Positions 1-8,041 of a stretch of DNA of 43,221 nt are shown here, piece after piece. The DNA is taken from assembly GCA_009840635.1 (NCBI GenBank), contig VXNL01000100.1, forward strand, positions 1-43,221. Direction: 5' to 3'. The notes under the pieces are model-generated. The model did no database searches, was not told the origin of the DNA, and saw only the letters and a program-made list of their open reading frames with translations. Position 1 is the stretch's first letter. Every line of letters starts with the position of its first letter. The DNA comes from Acidobacteriota bacterium. Its GTDB lineage: Bacteria > Acidobacteriota > Vicinamibacteria > Marinacidobacterales > Marinacidobacteraceae. Made by a program: the position numbers and the translations under genes.

Positions 1-24
1 GGGGGGGGGGGGGGCCCCCCCCCC
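1..24. other. Homopolymer G14/C10 at the window edge
   Basis: Fourteen G are followed directly by ten C. Nothing else in the window resembles this, and it abuts the window end. It is most likely a sequencing or assembly artefact at a contig end, although a real GC hairpin cannot be excluded from sequence alone. Confidence 0.6.
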
Positions 25-172
25 GGTGCCGGTCTGGAGACCGGCGTTCCAAGCCATTCCCGTCCTTTGCGCGCGGCGGCGTACGCGTTCAGCCCGCCTT
101 CGGCGGGCGGTGCCGGCTGAAGCCGGCGGTCCAAGCCGGTGCGCCGCCATGCCGGCTGGAGGCGCGCGGTCC
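25..172. repeat. Cluster of three GC-palindromic intergenic repeats
   Basis: Three imperfect copies of a short palindromic unit lie at about 25-50, 109-132 and 149-172. Each has the form GGTGCCGG(T/C)..GGAG/GAAG..CCGGCG-TCC, that is, two GC arms around a 3-5 base purine loop, usually followed by CAAG. Related copies occur at 9044-9070, 10781-10805 and 33087-33111. The cluster lies directly downstream of the S9 peptidase stop codon and could act as a terminator or an mRNA 3'-end stabiliser. No gene is supported in 1-174. Confidence 0.5.
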
Positions 173-174
173 CT

Positions 175-2601
175 CTACCGCGGGTCCATGGTTGGGGGCA
201 TGCCTCCCGACCCGCCGCCCAAATACCGGTCGAAGAAGTCGGTCATGCGGCGGTAGCTGTCGCGGCGGGTGGGGATCTCGTCCCAGCCATGGTCCTCGAC
301 CGGGTACACGACCAGGTCGAAGTCCTTCTGTTTCTCGATGAGGATCTGGGCCAGTCGGAAGGAGTCCTGGATCTGGACGTTGCCGTCCACCAACCCGTGC
401 TGGATCTGGAGCGCGTCCTGTAGCCCGTCCGCGTAGTAGACCGGGCTCGAGACCCGATAGGCCTCCTCGTCGTCGAGCTGGCTACCGTTCAGGATCCGGC
501 TCGTGTAGCCCTGGTTGTAGTGGACCCAGTCGGTGACCGGATAGAGCGCCACCCCCGCGGCGTACTTGCCCGGGTTCCGGAAGAGGGACATCAGGGTGAA
601 GAAGCCGCCGTAGGAGCCGCCGTAGACTCCGATGCGGTCCCGCGCCACGCCGTAGCGGTCCACCAGGATGTCCAGCAGCGGCAGGGTGCTGTCGATGTCC
701 GAGACCCCCATCTGGCGGTAGGCGTAGGTGCGGTTCCGGTGGCCGTATCCCGAGCTTCCCCGGTAGTCCGTTGACGCCGCGGCATAGCCGCGCTGGATCA
801 GGTAGTTCGCATACACGATGCTGCCCGAGCGCGCCCAGCCCTTGACCACCGCCTGCGCGCACTCGCCGCAGCCGTGAGCGTAGACCACCGCCGGCGTCGC
901 GCCGGGGGTGGCCCCGGAGGGGGCATCCCAGATCCGGGCCCACGCCGTCGTTCCGTCCGGCAGGTCGTACTCGACGATCTCGCTGTCCGCCCAGGCGGTC
1001 CGGTAGAAGGCGTCGGTGCCGCTCTTGGTGATCCGCACCGGATCGGCCGCGGCCACGGGGTCCATCAGGTAGAGATCGCCCATCTCGGTGAGCGACTGGC
1101 TGATCGCCGCGACCCGCCCGCCGTCGGACGAGACGGCCCAGGAGTGCATCCCCTCACCCCCGGTGATCTGCTCGAGGGCCCCGCCGCGTGCCGGCAGCCG
1201 GTAGAGGTGCTCCTCCCCGGGATGCTCGCGGCTGGTGGTGACGAGGAACGAGTCGCCGCCCGGCGCAAGCTCGGCGCGCCGCACCTCGAACGATCCCTCG
1301 GTGAGCGCCGTCACCTCACCCTCGAGGTTCGCGAGCATCAGCATCGCCCAGCCGCTCGCCACCGACCCGAAGGCGAACGCCTGGCTGTCCGCCAGCCACT
1401 CCAGGTACCCCGGCGACCAGCGGCCGGTCACCAGCGGCCCGCCGATCCAGGCCTCCTCCTGCTGGTGATCGACGTGGCGCAGCGTTCCAGCGTCCATATC
1501 GATCAGCGAGATCCAGCGCTCCTTGTGGTCCATGGAGAGCACCTGCACCACCCCGTGCTGTCCGTCCGGGCTCCACCAGGGGCCGTGCATCACGGTGTCC
1601 TTCTCGATGCCGTCCTCCACCCAGCGAATCTCGATGTCCTCGGTGCGGACGCCGCGGTCCACCGCCACGATGCCGAGGCGCCAGGACGGGAGCGTTTCCC
1701 CCACCTTGGGACGGGCGTCCTTCTCGGTGGCCTGTCCGCTCTCGTTCACGAACTCCATGAAGCTCGTGCGCTTCGGGTCGGAGGGGTCCTTCCGCGACCG
1801 GAAGACGAGGTGCTTCCCGTCCGGTGACACCCGGATGTCCACGGCCCTTTCGCCCTTGGGCACCGGAATCTCCTGCGGCAGGAGGCCGTTCTGGTCCCGG
1901 CGGAGCTGGTCGCGGCGCTCGTCCCTTTCCTTTCGTTCACGGACGACCTGGACCAGTTCGTTCTGCTGGTCCTTGAGCCAGGTCTGCTGGTCCGTCTCCT
2001 CCTCCTTCGCCGGGACCACCACCGCGATCTGACGGGTGGCGCCCGAGGCGACGTCGTGTTCCCAGAGATCTCCGCTCTCGGGCGCGTTCTGGGAGAGACC
2101 CTTGGTCGCGAAGAGGACTTTGCTCCCGTCGGGGCGGAGCCGGAGCTGTCCGATCTGGCCGGCGACCGCGAAGACCGGACGCGTTCCCCCGTCCTCCGAC
2201 CAGACGTAGAGCGAGCCCTGCCGGCTCCAGGCCGCCGTGTCTCCCGAGACGGTCCGGACCGCGTTCGGTCCCGGAACGAGAGCGACCTCGTCCTCGCTCA
2301 ACTCCCGGAGGGTCCCTCCCGCCCGGTCCACCGCGAACCACGGATCGTCGTCGGCAAGCTGATCGGGCTTCGGATCCTCATGCCAGCGGAAGTAAACCTC
2401 GGAACCGTCCGGCGCCCAGCGCAGGTCGCGCGGAGCCAGTCCGAAGACGCGGTTGCCGCCGCCGAGGTGATCGAGCGTCAGCCGGAAGCCCGGATCGGCG
2501 TCCGCGGCGGTGAGTTCCGACTGCGAGCGGAGTTGCGCGCCCGCGAGCGTCGGGAGAACGAGGAACAGAATTGCTTTCGCAAGTGCCGAAACAGGCCTCA
2601 T
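175..2601 (-). CDS. Exported S9-family prolyl oligopeptidase-like serine peptidase
   Basis: This 808-residue protein has an N-terminal signal peptide (hydrophobic 8-22, ending AGAQ), a long WD40-like beta-propeller region (about 40-530) and a C-terminal alpha/beta hydrolase domain. The catalytic triad is visible: Ser663 in GGSYGG, Asp739 in LVDGNVQ and His771 in EDHGWD. S9 enzymes of the DPP-IV/acylaminoacyl-peptidase group cleave short peptides, often after proline; the exact specificity cannot be read. The start is well supported by AAGGAGG just upstream. It lies 10 bases after the M24 peptidase gene, so the two are probably one transcript for extracellular or periplasmic peptide degradation. 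The length is normal for the family and no truncation is seen. Confidence 0.93.
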   Translation of the reverse strand: MRPVSALAKAILFLVLPTLAGAQLRSQSELTAADADPGFRLTLDHLGGGNRVFGLAPRDLRWAPDGSEVYFRWHEDPKPDQLADDDPWFAVDRAGGTLRELSEDEVALVPGPNAVRTVSGDTAAWSRQGSLYVWSEDGGTRPVFAVAGQIGQLRLRPDGSKVLFATKGLSQNAPESGDLWEHDVASGATRQIAVVVPAKEEETDQQTWLKDQQNELVQVVRERKERDERRDQLRRDQNGLLPQEIPVPKGERAVDIRVSPDGKHLVFRSRKDPSDPKRTSFMEFVNESGQATEKDARPKVGETLPSWRLGIVAVDRGVRTEDIEIRWVEDGIEKDTVMHGPWWSPDGQHGVVQVLSMDHKERWISLIDMDAGTLRHVDHQQEEAWIGGPLVTGRWSPGYLEWLADSQAFAFGSVASGWAMLMLANLEGEVTALTEGSFEVRRAELAPGGDSFLVTTSREHPGEEHLYRLPARGGALEQITGGEGMHSWAVSSDGGRVAAISQSLTEMGDLYLMDPVAAADPVRITKSGTDAFYRTAWADSEIVEYDLPDGTTAWARIWDAPSGATPGATPAVVYAHGCGECAQAVVKGWARSGSIVYANYLIQRGYAAASTDYRGSSGYGHRNRTYAYRQMGVSDIDSTLPLLDILVDRYGVARDRIGVYGGSYGGFFTLMSLFRNPGKYAAGVALYPVTDWVHYNQGYTSRILNGSQLDDEEAYRVSSPVYYADGLQDALQIQHGLVDGNVQIQDSFRLAQILIEKQKDFDLVVYPVEDHGWDEIPTRRDSYRRMTDFFDRYLGGGSGGMPPTMDPR

Positions 2602-2611
2602 GACGGCCTCC

Positions 2612-3931
2612 TTACCGGATCAGCAGGATCCGGTCGTTGGCGGGATAGAACCACTCCACGCCCCGCTCGGTGACGATGGCGTCGTCTTCGAGCGGGATGC
2701 GGACCTTGGCGCCGCCGAACTCGTCGGCCTTCGTGTAGGCGAAGAGTTCGATGGCAAACATGTTCGAGGGCACGATCTCGTACTCGAGCCGGGTGGGATT
2801 GAACCAGGCGATGGACGGGCCGATCCCGTGGCCGAGATTCCCGACCGAGTGGGAGCCGACCACGACGTCGGTGGTGTCGTCATCGGTGGGCTGGTTGAAC
2901 TCGATCATCTGGAAGCCGGCCGCGGTCAGCTCGGCGGCGAGGTGCTCCAGCATCGCGCCCGCCGTCGGGCCCGGTTTGATGGTCCGGCGGATCACGTCGC
3001 GGGCCGCGCGGCCCCGGTCGAAGGCGTTCTGGATGCCGGGAGGCACGGCGACCTCGCCCTCCTTCAGCACGTAGGCGATCCGCTTCATGTCGGTGTAGAA
3101 GTTCAGGTAACCGACCCCCCAATCGATCATGAGCAGGTCGCCGCGCTGGATGATGCGCTCGTTCGAGGTGGCTTCGATGCCGGTCGGACCCGTGATGTAG
3201 ATGGACGGCATCCCGAACGAGCTGTCGAAGCCGTTCTCCAGCAGTTGCTGCTCGATCCACCACCCGACGTCCTCGAGCGCGGTGATGCCCGGGGTGATGA
3301 CCTCGTTCGAGAAGGCGCGCTCGGCGATCTTCCGAGACCACTCGCCGGCCTCGCCGAAGGCGACGATCTCGCTCGCCACCCGCCGCGAGCGGAAGTCCGA
3401 AATCAGTTTCTCGGCCGAGACCAGGCGGTCCGCATAGGGCTCGCCGAGCGTCTCCCGGAGGTGCAGCCAGCTCGTGTGCGAGAGCCCGTCCGCGGCCCCG
3501 ATGCTGCGGGACATGTTCACCCCGATCCGCTCGGGATCGCGCTCCCGCACGAACTCGGCGAGATCGGCGCTGCCCACCACCTGGTCGTAGACCCCGCAGC
3601 GCTCGATCTTGTAGCCGGTGGCCCCGATGGCCACCCGCTCGATGCGATCCCCACCCCGGTCGGTGAAGATGATGTAGCCGATGCTCCCCACGTAGCCGTG
3701 GCCGAGGTCCGGCCAGAGAGGATCGCGCAATCCCTCCTTCATCACGGTGATCCACATGTCGATCCCGTTCCCGCGCATGGCTTCGGGCAGGACGAGGTCG
3801 AACTTGTCGGCGCGGATCTGACACATCCGCTCCCAACGGATGCGGGCCTCGGTCTTGGCGTCGGCGTCGGCCGGGACGAAAAGGAGAGCGAGCACCGCGA
3901 CCGCGGCGCCACGAAGGAAACGGGAACTCAT
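2612..3931 (-). CDS. Exported M24-family metallopeptidase (Xaa-Pro aminopeptidase-like)
   Basis: The 439-residue product has a signal peptide (about 1-25), a creatinase-like N-terminal domain and a C-terminal pita-bread fold. The five expected dinuclear metal ligands can be assigned: Asp270 and Asp281 (DWGVGYLNFYTD), His368 (GHGIG), Glu395 (FAIELFA) and Glu415 (RIPLEDD). Family members remove N-terminal residues before proline, or cleave related amide or C-N bonds. The start codon is preceded by GGGAGGA at good spacing. It sits between rpoZ (50 bases upstream) and the S9 peptidase (10 bases downstream), which suggests cooperation in proline-peptide breakdown. Proline specificity is an inference from the family. 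Confidence 0.9.
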   Translation of the reverse strand: MSSRFLRGAAVAVLALLFVPADADAKTEARIRWERMCQIRADKFDLVLPEAMRGNGIDMWITVMKEGLRDPLWPDLGHGYVGSIGYIIFTDRGGDRIERVAIGATGYKIERCGVYDQVVGSADLAEFVRERDPERIGVNMSRSIGAADGLSHTSWLHLRETLGEPYADRLVSAEKLISDFRSRRVASEIVAFGEAGEWSRKIAERAFSNEVITPGITALEDVGWWIEQQLLENGFDSSFGMPSIYITGPTGIEATSNERIIQRGDLLMIDWGVGYLNFYTDMKRIAYVLKEGEVAVPPGIQNAFDRGRAARDVIRRTIKPGPTAGAMLEHLAAELTAAGFQMIEFNQPTDDDTTDVVVGSHSVGNLGHGIGPSIAWFNPTRLEYEIVPSNMFAIELFAYTKADEFGGAKVRIPLEDDAIVTERGVEWFYPANDRILLIR

Positions 3932-3981
3932 GCAAATCCTCCCGCGCCAAAGGGTACGCGAGAGGCGCGCGAGCGCCAGTG

Positions 3982-4392
3982 TTATTCAGCGGGAGCTTCG
4001 ACCGGCGCCTCGGTCCCGTTCGCCTCCACCGCCGCGGTCTCCGCGGGGCCGGCTTCCGGTTCCGGCACGGGCTCGGCCGATTCCTCGGGGGAGGCTCCGA
4101 GATCCACGTCGCCGCCCGCCGCCTCGGCGAACATCTGCTCGAAGCTGGCCCGTGCCGCCTCGGCGGCGGCCCGCTCCTCCTCGCTGAGATCCTCGCTGTC
4201 CTCGGCGAGCAGTTCGGCGGCTTCCCTCGGGTCATAGACCTCGAGCTTGCCCGCCCGCAACTCGGCGAGCGCAATCGCGGTCGGCCGGCGCGAAGAGGTC
4301 TTCACCTTGGGCGCCGCTCCCATGATCAACTGGCGCACCCGCTGCGCCACGGCGTTCGCCTGCAGGAATTGACTCGATTCTTCAATCTTCAA
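3982..4392 (-). CDS. rpoZ: DNA-directed RNA polymerase omega subunit
   Basis: The omega core is recognisable: a NAVAQRVRQLIMGAAP segment, a basic linker, then RPTAIALAELRAGKLEVYD, which matches the conserved KPTxIALxEIxxGK part of RpoZ. Omega helps fold and hold the beta' subunit. I prefer the TTG at 4392 (136 residues). GGAGG lies eight bases before it, and the extra 17 residues from a GTG at 4443 do not look like omega. The C-terminal half (about residues 60-136) is an acidic, Ala/Pro/Glu-rich tail, much longer than in the E. coli protein and probably disordered. A TAGAAT box lies upstream at 4464-4469. Confidence 0.85.
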   Translation of the reverse strand: MKIEESSQFLQANAVAQRVRQLIMGAAPKVKTSSRRPTAIALAELRAGKLEVYDPREAAELLAEDSEDLSEEERAAAEAARASFEQMFAEAAGGDVDLGASPEESAEPVPEPEAGPAETAAVEANGTEAPVEAPAE

Positions 4393-4405
4393 GTGGATCG
4401 CCTCC
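4393..4405 (-). promoter_or_regulatory. Ribosome binding site that decides the rpoZ TTG start
   Basis: On the minus strand the sequence GGAGGCGATCCAC runs directly into TTG. The eight-base spacer after GGAGG is optimal, and no comparable site precedes the in-frame GTG at 4443. Confidence 0.6.
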
Positions 4406-4463
4406 GCGCTGAGGAGCCTGCGGCAGACTCCTGAGGACCGCACCCCCTCCGGTCGAGCGGCGG

Positions 4464-4469
4464 ATTCTA
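4464..4469 (-). promoter_or_regulatory. Candidate -10 box for rpoZ (TAGAAT)
   Basis: The minus strand reads GCGCTAGAATCC between the tlpA-like stop and rpoZ, about 70 bases before the TTG start. TAGAAT is a good sigma-70 type -10 match in otherwise very GC-rich DNA. No clear -35 hexamer was found. Confidence 0.35.
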
Positions 4470-4473
4470 GCGC

Positions 4474-5001
4474 TTATTCGAGCAGGTCCCGGAAGATCTC
4501 GAGCGATCCGGGCGCCGCCCAGTCCCGAGCCCCGATGATGTGGGCGGCGAGCGTCCCGTCGCGGCGGATGATCCAGGTCTCGGGAAACTGAAACACCTCG
4601 TAGCGGCGGGAGACGCGTTTGCCGAGGTCGTGTAGTACCCGGAAACGCAGGCCGTGTTCGGCGACGAACGGCGGGATGTCGGAGTACCGCTCGTCCACCG
4701 ATACCGCGACCACCTCGAGCCCGTCGTCTCCCAGAAGGTCCTGGAGGCGTTGCAGCGACGGCATCTCCTCGACGCACGGCGGGCACCAGGTGGCCCAGAA
4801 GTTGAGCACCACCACCTGCCCGGCGAAGTCCGAGAGCCGGTGGGTGCGCCCGTCGAGGTCCAGCAGCTCGAAGGGAGGGGCCGGAGCATCCGACGCGGGG
4901 GGATCCGGCTTCTCGGCGCAGGCGCCGGCGAGGGCCGCCGCCAGGAACAACGCGACCCCACGCCAGGCTGGCCGTTTCACGGCGTTGGCGTGGAATCCCA
5001 T
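4474..5001 (-). CDS. TlpA/ResA-like thioredoxin-fold lipoprotein
   Basis: From the ATG at 5001 the protein has 175 residues. The N-terminus has a basic start, a hydrophobic stretch and a lipobox (LAGAC, lipidation at Cys28), so it is likely anchored in a membrane facing the periplasm. The thioredoxin-fold domain carries the redox motif WCPPC (Cys73, Cys76) in the context VVLNFWATWCPPC, typical of TlpA/ResA/DsbE proteins that reduce apocytochrome c or copper-site thiols. A TTG at 5064 would add 21 residues but would overlap the Nudix gene, so it is not preferred. The window encodes an octahaem cytochrome and CuA oxidase elsewhere; a link to their maturation is inference. Confidence 0.85.
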   Translation of the reverse strand: MGFHANAVKRPAWRGVALFLAAALAGACAEKPDPPASDAPAPPFELLDLDGRTHRLSDFAGQVVVLNFWATWCPPCVEEMPSLQRLQDLLGDDGLEVVAVSVDERYSDIPPFVAEHGLRFRVLHDLGKRVSRRYEVFQFPETWIIRRDGTLAAHIIGARDWAAPGSLEIFRDLLE

Positions 5002-5017
5002 CGGAGTCAGCGCCGGC

Positions 5018-5590
5018 TCACGAGCGTCCGGGTTCCTCCAGGAAGAAGAGTCCGAGCCCGGCAAGCGTCTTCGCGTCCTCGAAACCGCCCGCCGCCAGAC
5101 GGCGGCGGCCCTCTTCGACGGGGATTTCGACCAGGTCGATGTCCTCTCCGAAGTCCGTGTCCTGCTCGCCCGGGGTGAGGCCTTCCGCCCGGAACAGGTG
5201 AATCACCTCGTCACAGAAGCCGGGAGCGCTGAAGAACGATCCGAGCGGGCGCAGGCTGTCCGCCGAATAACCGGTCTCTTCGCGCAACTCGCGGCGCGCC
5301 GTGTCCTCGGGGCTCTCTCCGGGTTCCAGCGTTCCCGCAGGAATCTCGAGCAGGAATCGCCCGGCGGCGTAGCGGTACTGGCGAACCATGACCAGCCTGC
5401 GTTGCGGCGTCACCGCGACGATCGCCACCGCGCCGGGGTGGCGGACCACCTCGCGGCGGACCACCGGACCGTATTCGTCCGGTCCCGCGGGCTCCTTCAC
5501 CCGATCGAGCTCCACGCGCAACAGCCGCCCGGCGAACGGGACGCTGCGGTCGATCAGTTGGGCGGAAACGGCGCTGGAGTGATCGGGCAT
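5018..5590 (-). CDS. Nudix hydrolase, ADP-ribose pyrophosphatase-like
   Basis: The protein has 190 residues and a complete Nudix box starting at Gly86 (GTLEPGES, then RRELREETGY), which fits the GX5EX7REUXEEXGU pattern that binds the catalytic magnesium. The flanking sequence (RQYRYAAGRFLLEIPAG) is characteristic of the ADP-ribose/ADP-sugar pyrophosphatase subgroup, which hydrolyses ADP-ribose to AMP and ribose 5-phosphate. The gene ends 16 bases before the TlpA-like start, so the two are probably co-transcribed. Upstream it is divergent from the gene at 5633 with only 42 bases between start codons. The exact nucleotide substrate is uncertain. Confidence 0.9.
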   Translation of the reverse strand: MPDHSSAVSAQLIDRSVPFAGRLLRVELDRVKEPAGPDEYGPVVRREVVRHPGAVAIVAVTPQRRLVMVRQYRYAAGRFLLEIPAGTLEPGESPEDTARRELREETGYSADSLRPLGSFFSAPGFCDEVIHLFRAEGLTPGEQDTDFGEDIDLVEIPVEEGRRRLAAGGFEDAKTLAGLGLFFLEEPGRS

Positions 5591-5632
5591 CAGAGTGCCA
5601 GTGTAAGTGGGCCAACGTGGAGAATACGCGGG

Positions 5633-6931
5633 ATGATGATGAGGAACACGCTAACTACGACCACCCGTGTCGGCTTCCTGGCCGGGTTGCTTCTGCTCGT
5701 GGCAGGCCTCGTCCACGGACAGCCGCAGGATCTCATCGAGGGATCGTCACAGGCGTACGGGGATGAAGCGCTTCCCCTCGAGACGGAGGCGTATCAGCAC
5801 CTGTTCAACTATGACTTCGAGGCGGCCGAGGAGATCTTCGAGCGCCTGGATGACCGGTTCCCCGACTTCGCTGCCGGGCCCTACGGCCACGCAGCCGTCA
5901 TCTGGACGAAGGTGGGCCAGCGCGTGGGGGCGATGCGGGGGTCATCGCACCGGGGCGACCGGTTCTGGGAGCAGAGCGGGACCGCGGTGGTGACCGACGA
6001 GGAAGCACGGTTCTTCGAGGACCAGCTCGAAGAGGCGAGACGACGCTGTGAAGCGGTACGGCAGCGCGATCCCGGGGACCTGCTGAACCTCTACTACCTC
6101 GGCTCCGTCGAATCCATGAAGGCGGCGTGGGACGGCACCGTGCAACGCGCCTATTTCTCCGCCGCGCGAGCGATGCGCCGCGCGGCCAGCCTCCACCGTG
6201 AGGTCCTGGAAGCGGATTCCGATTTCGCCGACGCCTACCACGCTCCGGGCGCCCAGGACTACGCGATCGCCACCCTGCCGCGCGCCCTCCGCATGCTCGC
6301 GTTCCTCTTCGGCATGCGGGGCGAGAAGGAGAGGGGCCTCGACTGGGTCGCCCGCACCGCCCACGAAGGACAACGCTCGCGCTGGGGCGCCCTCTGGGCG
6401 CTCGCACTCTTCATGCAGCGGGAGGACCGGCTGGAGGACGCCCTCACCGCGGTAAGCACGCTCCGCGAGCAGTTCCCCAAGAATCCGGACTTCGCCCTTG
6501 AAGAGATCGGGATCCGCCTGTACCACGGAGAAACTGCCGAGGCGCGCGACGCGCTGCTGTTGTTCATCGAACGGCGGGACTCCGGCTTCGGGAACTACGA
6601 TCTGACCACCCGCGGCATTCCGGAACTCAGGCTGGGTGAGTCCTGGCTGTTCGAAGAGAGCTGGGAGGAGGCGGAGGCCGCCTTCTCACAGGGCCTCCAG
6701 TCCTCGCCGCCCCCCGATGTCCGGCTGATGCTGCACTTCCGTCGCGGCAATGCCCGCGACGGCCTGGGCCAGCGCCAACCGGCGCTCTTCGACTACAACC
6801 GGGTCCGGCAACTCGGCGGGGACAAGGTGCTCGAACGCTGGGCCAGGGATCTGCGCAAGACGCCCTGGCCCGAAGGCGCTCCGGAGGGATCGCTGCCACA
6901 CCCGGAGGGAGAGGAGTCCCGCCCCCGCTGA
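5633..6931 (+). CDS. Secreted TPR-like repeat protein of unknown function
   Basis: The reading frame stays open upstream to 4619, but that part lies antisense to the Nudix and TlpA genes. The real start is one of three consecutive ATGs from 5633, with GGAG ten bases upstream (432 residues). A signal peptide follows (hydrophobic LLLLVAGLVHGQ). The mature part is rich in helical repeats with TPR-like features such as YDFEAAEEIFERLDDRFPDFAAGPYGHAAVIW and a late YLYHGE.. segment; I cannot assign enzymatic motifs. TPR proteins usually scaffold protein contacts. It is a single-gene unit ending at a strong hairpin (6957-6985) shared with the convergent lipoprotein gene. Confidence 0.75.
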   Translation: MMMRNTLTTTTRVGFLAGLLLLVAGLVHGQPQDLIEGSSQAYGDEALPLETEAYQHLFNYDFEAAEEIFERLDDRFPDFAAGPYGHAAVIWTKVGQRVGAMRGSSHRGDRFWEQSGTAVVTDEEARFFEDQLEEARRRCEAVRQRDPGDLLNLYYLGSVESMKAAWDGTVQRAYFSAARAMRRAASLHREVLEADSDFADAYHAPGAQDYAIATLPRALRMLAFLFGMRGEKERGLDWVARTAHEGQRSRWGALWALALFMQREDRLEDALTAVSTLREQFPKNPDFALEEIGIRLYHGETAEARDALLLFIERRDSGFGNYDLTTRGIPELRLGESWLFEESWEEAEAAFSQGLQSSPPPDVRLMLHFRRGNARDGLGQRQPALFDYNRVRQLGGDKVLERWARDLRKTPWPEGAPEGSLPHPEGEESRPR

Positions 6932-6956
6932 GCAGCCCCAAGCGGGGTGATGCCCC

Positions 6957-6985
6957 CATCCTGGCAGGTGGTGCCTGCCAGGATG
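6957..6985. terminator. Bidirectional terminator-like hairpin between convergent genes
   Basis: A perfect 12-base stem, CATCCTGGCAGG at 6957-6968 pairing with CCTGCCAGGATG at 6974-6985 around a TGGTG loop, lies between two convergent stop codons (6931 and 6999). No long T-run follows on either strand, so it is intrinsic-terminator-like rather than canonical. Confidence 0.6.
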
Positions 6986-6998
6986 GAAAGGGTTGCCT

Positions 6999-7787
6999 TT
7001 ACTCGGCGGCGGTGTAGGTGAAGCTGGCGTCCGCGGTGGCCATCTCGCCGACCGTCACGGCCATCTCCATCTCACCGAGGCGCTCGTGCCAGACGCCGAC
7101 CGTGTAGTCGCCCGGAGGCACGTTCCCGATGCTGAAGGAGCCGTCCATGCCGCTCACCGCGAAGTAGGGGTGGTCGAGGACGCCCGCGTAGCTGTTCATC
7201 CAGCGGTGCACGTCGCACTTGAACGGGACCATGATCTCAACGGTGTCGAAGGTCCGGGTGGTGCTCATGTTGGCCACCGGCTGGCCGATGTTGAACTCCT
7301 GGTTCGCCGTCGGGGTGGCGTGGATGTTGTGGAGCGTCGCGTCGCTGTTCAGGATGTTGAGTTCCTGTCCGACCTGGATGCCCAGCACGTGCGGCACGTA
7401 GACGCAGCCCTCCTGGTTCAGGACGACCGGCTCGGTCGGCACGGGGAAGCTCATGCCTTCGAGGCCGCCCTTGATGTACACGAAGGCGTTCTGCAGACCG
7501 CCCTCCATGTCGGTGATCACGAACTCGGTCATCACCGGGCTGTCGTGCATTCGGGCGCAGTTCGGGTCCGCGGCCATCTGGATGGTGTCGGCCGGCGGGG
7601 CTTCGCCGTCGAGCATGATCTTGCCGTTGATGGTCCCGGCGGTCGCCGGATCCACGGCGGTCATGGAGGCGGCCGGGACGGCCTCCATCGCGGTGTCCGA
7701 TTCGCCGCCACCGCCGCAGCCGACCATCAGGGCGGCGGCAAGGGGAATCGCGAGCAGAATGAGCGTGCGAGGGGCTCTGTGAAGCAT
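6999..7787 (-). CDS. Cupredoxin-like lipoprotein with a probable type 1 copper site
   Basis: From the ATG at 7787 (GGAGG 11 bases upstream) the protein has 262 residues. The lipobox LMVGC (Cys24) and a following Gly/Ser/Asp-rich linker indicate a lipoprotein. The middle region (about 130-215) resembles a plastocyanin-like domain: candidate copper ligands are a His in the TLHNIHA segment and the C-x2-H-x2-M cluster in FKCDVHRWM. A carboxypeptidase-regulatory-like beta-sandwich follows (GMDGSFSIGNVPPGDYTVGVWHE). Such proteins are thought to carry electrons or copper at the cell surface. Copper binding is inferred from motif order. It is monocistronic and divergent from the VWFA gene. Confidence 0.75.
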   Translation of the reverse strand: MLHRAPRTLILLAIPLAAALMVGCGGGGESDTAMEAVPAASMTAVDPATAGTINGKIMLDGEAPPADTIQMAADPNCARMHDSPVMTEFVITDMEGGLQNAFVYIKGGLEGMSFPVPTEPVVLNQEGCVYVPHVLGIQVGQELNILNSDATLHNIHATPTANQEFNIGQPVANMSTTRTFDTVEIMVPFKCDVHRWMNSYAGVLDHPYFAVSGMDGSFSIGNVPPGDYTVGVWHERLGEMEMAVTVGEMATADASFTYTAAE

Positions 7788-7922
7788 CTTGCGGGGAACC
7801 TCCGTTCCGAGTGCGGGGGAATGACCTGCGGTCCACAACCGGTCGGCCTGACAGACTCGGGCCGCAACTGACAGCCGGGAAACCGACTCGGCGGGGCGAT
7901 TTCGCCCCGATTCGAGCGGAGA

Positions 7923-7928
7923 ATTGTA
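7923..7928 (-). promoter_or_regulatory. Candidate extended -10 promoter of the cupredoxin lipoprotein gene
   Basis: The minus strand reads GGCTGCTACAATTC; TACAAT with an upstream TG is an extended -10 element. It lies about 135 bases before the ATG, within the 254-base divergent gap 7788-8041. No good -35 was found. Confidence 0.4.
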
Positions 7929-8021
7929 GCAGCCCGCGAATGTCGGGGCCCGTCTCGATCCTTCGACCGGGCCCGAAAGGCGCTCCGCCGGATCCATCGC
8001 CCGTTCCCCGCCTCCGCGCGA

Positions 8022-8027
8022 CACAAT
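8022..8027 (+). promoter_or_regulatory. Candidate -10 box of the VWFA gene (CACAAT)
   Basis: CACAAT lies 14 bases before the ATG at 8042, so the mRNA leader would be only a few bases long. No Shine-Dalgarno sequence is visible, which agrees with a near-leaderless message. The match is five of six to TATAAT-like TACAAT. Confidence 0.3.
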
Positions 8028-8041
8028 ACGGGGCACCGAAA

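Noticed and set aside
4619..5632. N-terminal extension of the gene at 5633
   Set aside because: It is antisense to the TlpA-like and Nudix genes, which have full motifs. The signal peptide and GGAG favour the start at 5633.
7788..8041. tRNA or riboswitch in the divergent gap
   Set aside because: No cloverleaf, no CCA-type end and no known riboswitch core could be recognised; only -10-like boxes are present.
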